Assembly: GCF_001045445.1 (NCBI RefSeq) | Contig: NZ_LFNF01000002.1 | Location: forward strand, 496,001 to 560,000 | Source: Chryseobacterium sp. BLS98 | Lineage (GTDB): Bacteria; Bacteroidota; Bacteroidia; Flavobacteriales; Weeksellaceae | Direction of reading: 5' to 3' | Length of the DNA stretch: 64,000 bases | Shown here: in pieces, positions 61,680 to 64,000 of the stretch | Layout of the letters: every line of letters starts with the position of its first letter | Position numbering within the stretch: the stretch's first letter is position 1 | The notes under the pieces: generated by a model | Database searches by the model: none | The model's input: the letters and a program-made list of their open reading frames with translations, nothing else | Told to the model about the DNA's origin: nothing | Program-made: the position numbers and the translations under genes

Positions 61680-62975
61680 CTAAAGTTTGGTAATGCTGAT
61701 GGTAAAAACATTTTCCGGCATATCGACCGTTTCTTCATAGGCTCCGACATTGATAAAATATTCAGTTCCTGCAGTTGTTGTAAAGGTATAGGTTTCTGCA
61801 GCTCCGCCTCCGCCGTTGTCTACTGCATTTACACATGCCAGATTGCCACATGCTCCGCTGTAGATATCCATCTGAGGATCATAAGTACTGCCTGAAGGCA
61901 TGGTTATTTTAACGGTAAACTGGCCACCGTCCCCGGTAAATTTAAACCAGGTTCCATCATTCATTGCATCAGGACATGTGGTTATAAATCCGCCATTATT
62001 AGTGGCAGACACCGCATCAGTCTGGGTGTAGGTGTAAGGAAATGCTAACGCTGCAAAAGCACCGGAGCACGCATCGTTTAGAGGTACAGGAGGAACTGTA
62101 CTAAAAACAACATCTGTACAGCCGGAAGATTCAAGATTTCCTGTAACGGAAGTGACTTTCAGATAATAATTGGTATTGGGATTAAGAGGTACTGACGGCG
62201 AGAAATCAGTAGCATTCACGGTCTGTTGGTTAATCACATCAGTTCCTCCCGCGCTTGTTCCCAGTGAAACTTTATAAGAATCTGCTCCGGAAACAGGAAG
62301 CCATTTAAAATTCGGAGTTAAAGATATAAATTGGGCATTATTAACCGGAAAATTGATGAAAGGACATGCAGGAGTAGGCTTAGGCATTAATCCTGAAATA
62401 GTCACTGAAGATTTGTAATCCGCCCTAATCCCTCCGGGAGGAGATGCCGGGTCAACAATTGCACGGTCTCCTTTATAATAAAGGGTGGAATTCGGAACAT
62501 GGGGATATACATGAAAAGCTTCATCAAAATTATTAATATCGATACTCTGAGCATTTTCTTTTGCCGCAATGACCAGATTATCCGTGTTATTATAAGTAAA
62601 TGGGGTTGTCAATGTAATTTCAACCTTATTATTGGTCTTGGTTACTGTACCGACAAACACCTGAGTAAGCTGTGAAGCAGGAATCCAGTCTGTTCCGGAT
62701 ACAAAGGCTGTTTTTGAGGTATGTCCCATGTAAACTGTCCAGTCCGATGAGTCATTAATAGTAGTCGAAGCATCTACATAAAATGTAAGGCCCGTGATAT
62801 TTCCTGCAGCTGTAGCATTCAATTCCTGTTTAGGATAAATCTGCTGGACATAAGAATACGAAAAAAAACTACTTACAGGTGCCGTTCCGACAGCTGGGCT
62901 TCCTATGTTTAAATTGATCTGGGCTTTAAACACTGATATTATTGACAACAAAGATAAAAGTAGAATTTTTTTCAT
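61680..62975 (-). CDS. Secreted fibronectin-like repeat protein
   Basis: A 431-residue protein with a signal peptide (ending FKAQ). A jelly-roll-like N-terminal part (LNLGSPAVGTAPVSSFFSYSYVQQIY and TGLTFYVDAST) is followed by a fibronectin type III domain (about 205-295, PNFKWLPVSGADSYKVSLGTS) and a beta-sandwich (about 300-431, WFKFTGDGGQFTVKITMPSG, pre-peptidase C-terminal-like). It ends FTISITKL without a recognisable T9SS type A sorting domain, so its final location is uncertain. Confidence 0.8.
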   Translation of the reverse strand: MKKILLLSLLSIISVFKAQINLNIGSPAVGTAPVSSFFSYSYVQQIYPKQELNATAAGNITGLTFYVDASTTINDSSDWTVYMGHTSKTAFVSGTDWIPASQLTQVFVGTVTKTNNKVEITLTTPFTYNNTDNLVIAAKENAQSIDINNFDEAFHVYPHVPNSTLYYKGDRAIVDPASPPGGIRADYKSSVTISGLMPKPTPACPFINFPVNNAQFISLTPNFKWLPVSGADSYKVSLGTSAGGTDVINQQTVNATDFSPSVPLNPNTNYYLKVTSVTGNLESSGCTDVVFSTVPPVPLNDACSGAFAALAFPYTYTQTDAVSATNNGGFITTCPDAMNDGTWFKFTGDGGQFTVKITMPSGSTYDPQMDIYSGACGNLACVNAVDNGGGGAAETYTFTTTAGTEYFINVGAYEETVDMPENVFTISITKL

Positions 62976-63085
62976 TATTAATAATTTAAATTGAACGCTG
63001 CGCTAATTTAATGATTAAATTTTAATTTTATCATTAAATTGTGAATTTTAATCAACACATAACAACACCTTATACTAATATTTAA

Positions 63086-63093
63086 TATATTTG
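63086..63093 (+). promoter_or_regulatory. -7 element before the PNGase F-like gene
   Basis: TATATTTG, 16 bases before the ATG at 63110. No -33 TTG seen. Confidence 0.45.
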
Positions 63094-63109
63094 TAATAAA
63101 CACCATAAT

Positions 63110-64000
63110 ATGTATCAAAAACTACTTTTTCTGAGTATCCTTTTTGCAGGTCTTATGAAATCACAGACGACCAACAGGATGAATTTGATTTCAGATGCAG
63201 TTTATTACGACGGGTATGCGGCCACGGTATCGGATCCGGTACCTGCAGGACTTACCAGACTTTCAAATACCAGATACACAAGAAAGCTTACTGACGCTGA
63301 ACTCAACTCTTTTAAAGCTAAAATAGCCATGAGAGTGACTATAGGTGCTCTGTGTGATAATTACGACCGTCTGGGAAGTGTTTATTTAACTATGGTACCC
63401 AAAAATCAGCCTACTTATACTATTGATGATGCCAATGTGAAAAGAATTGAAGTCGGCAGATACATTACTCCGTTCATGAGTAAGAACCGTACTCCTACAG
63501 AAGTTCCTTATACTTATAATTTAAGTAATCTGTACAGCATATTTCATGATACTACATTACGCACTGCCTATGATATGTATATGGAACTGGATGTTTTTGG
63601 TGTCCCTTATGCAGCTCAGACTCAGGTGGCCGGATGCGCCGGTAGAATTGATGTTTTTTCGGGGTCTCTTACTTTCTTTTCCACAGATACAGGGGCTACT
63701 CCTGCAGATTACAATTCGGTGGTTCCTATATTAAGTTACAACAGGTTAAATAATTATAACAGCACTGATGTTCCCGGTGAAACTGTCAGAATTGTCAGTT
63801 TCAATCTTCCCAATACTGTCACCAACGCTAATTTTTTCGTCATCTCTACTCCTCATGGAGCCAACAGTGGCGGTGAAGAATATGTTAGAAGGCAGAACTA
63901 CACTTATATAGATGATGTACAAATGCTTACCTATACTCCCGGAGGAATTTCCTGCGAACCGTTCAGGGTTTACAATACACAAGGCAATGGAATTTATGGA
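63110..64000 (+). CDS. PNGase F-like glycoasparagine amidase, 3' end beyond the window
   Basis: An open frame of 297 codons running off the right edge with no stop. Signal peptide to about residue 18. LCDNYDRLGSVYLTMVP (residues 81-97) aligns by eye with the CDEWDRYANVYV stretch of PNGase F, so Asp86 matches its catalytic Asp60. RIEVGRYITPFM and YNSVVPILSYN follow, and a GGEEYVRR region may hold the Glu206 counterpart. PNGase F removes N-glycans from asparagine. The frame lacks the rest of the C-terminal domain. Confidence 0.8.
   Translation, partial: MYQKLLFLSILFAGLMKSQTTNRMNLISDAVYYDGYAATVSDPVPAGLTRLSNTRYTRKLTDAELNSFKAKIAMRVTIGALCDNYDRLGSVYLTMVPKNQPTYTIDDANVKRIEVGRYITPFMSKNRTPTEVPYTYNLSNLYSIFHDTTLRTAYDMYMELDVFGVPYAAQTQVAGCAGRIDVFSGSLTFFSTDTGATPADYNSVVPILSYNRLNNYNSTDVPGETVRIVSFNLPNTVTNANFFVISTPHGANSGGEEYVRRQNYTYIDDVQMLTYTPGGISCEPFRVYNTQGNGIYG

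Noticed and set aside
1..64000. CRISPR arrays, tRNA and rRNA genes, transposases, phage genes
   Set aside because: No regularly spaced direct repeats, cloverleaf candidates, rRNA-like stretches or transposase/integrase motifs were found by reading.

Overview
The window reads as chromosomal DNA of a Chryseobacterium-like flavobacterium (Bacteroidota, Weeksellaceae). The DNA is AT-rich and has no obvious Shine-Dalgarno sites. Flavobacterial -7 promoter elements of the form TAnnTTTG recur upstream of genes. There is a type IX secretion (T9SS) type A sorting domain, a Bat (Bacteroides aerotolerance) operon, a mevalonate-pathway decarboxylase, a PNGase F-like protein and a chryseoviridin-like graspetide locus. 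No rRNA, tRNA, CRISPR array, insertion sequence or prophage was seen. The gene order looks mostly like core genome with a few accessory islands.

Layout. 1-4.9 kb: DMT transporter, lipoproteins and a CPA2 cation/proton antiporter. 4.9-11.4 kb: purK, a DUF1543 gene, a TauE/SafE-DUF1634 pair, a VOC protein, an NTF2-like protein, an EEP-family phosphatase/nuclease and purA. 11.7-21.2 kb: hydrolase, ABC-F protein, hpt-adk-obg (purine salvage, nucleotide balance, ribosome GTPase), two secreted proteins, a RhlE-like helicase, TatD and DUF4269. 21.2-27 kb: GSCFA protein, polyprenyl synthase, a PiT phosphate transporter with its DUF47 partner, and a second DEAD-box helicase. 27.5-32.2 kb: DUF2461, mvaD, and an acyl-CoA ligase/epimerase pair.

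32.6-35.5 kb is the most distinctive island. Three tandem precursor peptides share a PFFASFLEKQ leader and end in a microviridin-like TxKYPSD core. Two ATP-grasp ligases follow, one MdnB/MvdC-like and one MdnC/MvdD-like. This is a multicore graspetide RiPP locus of the chryseoviridin type. A strong internal terminator lies between precursors and ligases, and no exporter or protease is nearby.

35.6-43.4 kb: esterase, pdxJ, MscS channel, DUF456, a lipoprotein, ung, a GNAT and a MutS2-type ATPase that lacks the Smr domain. 43.5-52.6 kb: a T9SS cargo protein, a secreted protein, a cobalamin riboswitch placed unusually before an acyl-CoA thioesterase, an HD hydrolase, a PadR-PspC pair, a 20-residue hydrophobic micro-ORF, an acyltransferase, and a thioesterase with isochorismate synthase (menaquinone pathway). 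52.7-61.4 kb: MarC and the Bat operon (MoxR, GNAT, DUF58, a membrane protein, BatA, BatB, BatC, BatD), with overlapping stop/start codons at several junctions. 61.7-64 kb: a secreted fibronectin-like protein and the 5' part of a PNGase F-like gene that runs off the right edge.

Intergenic DNA carries several dispersed palindromic repeats and strong bidirectional hairpin terminators. Product names come from reading protein motifs by eye. No database search was run.
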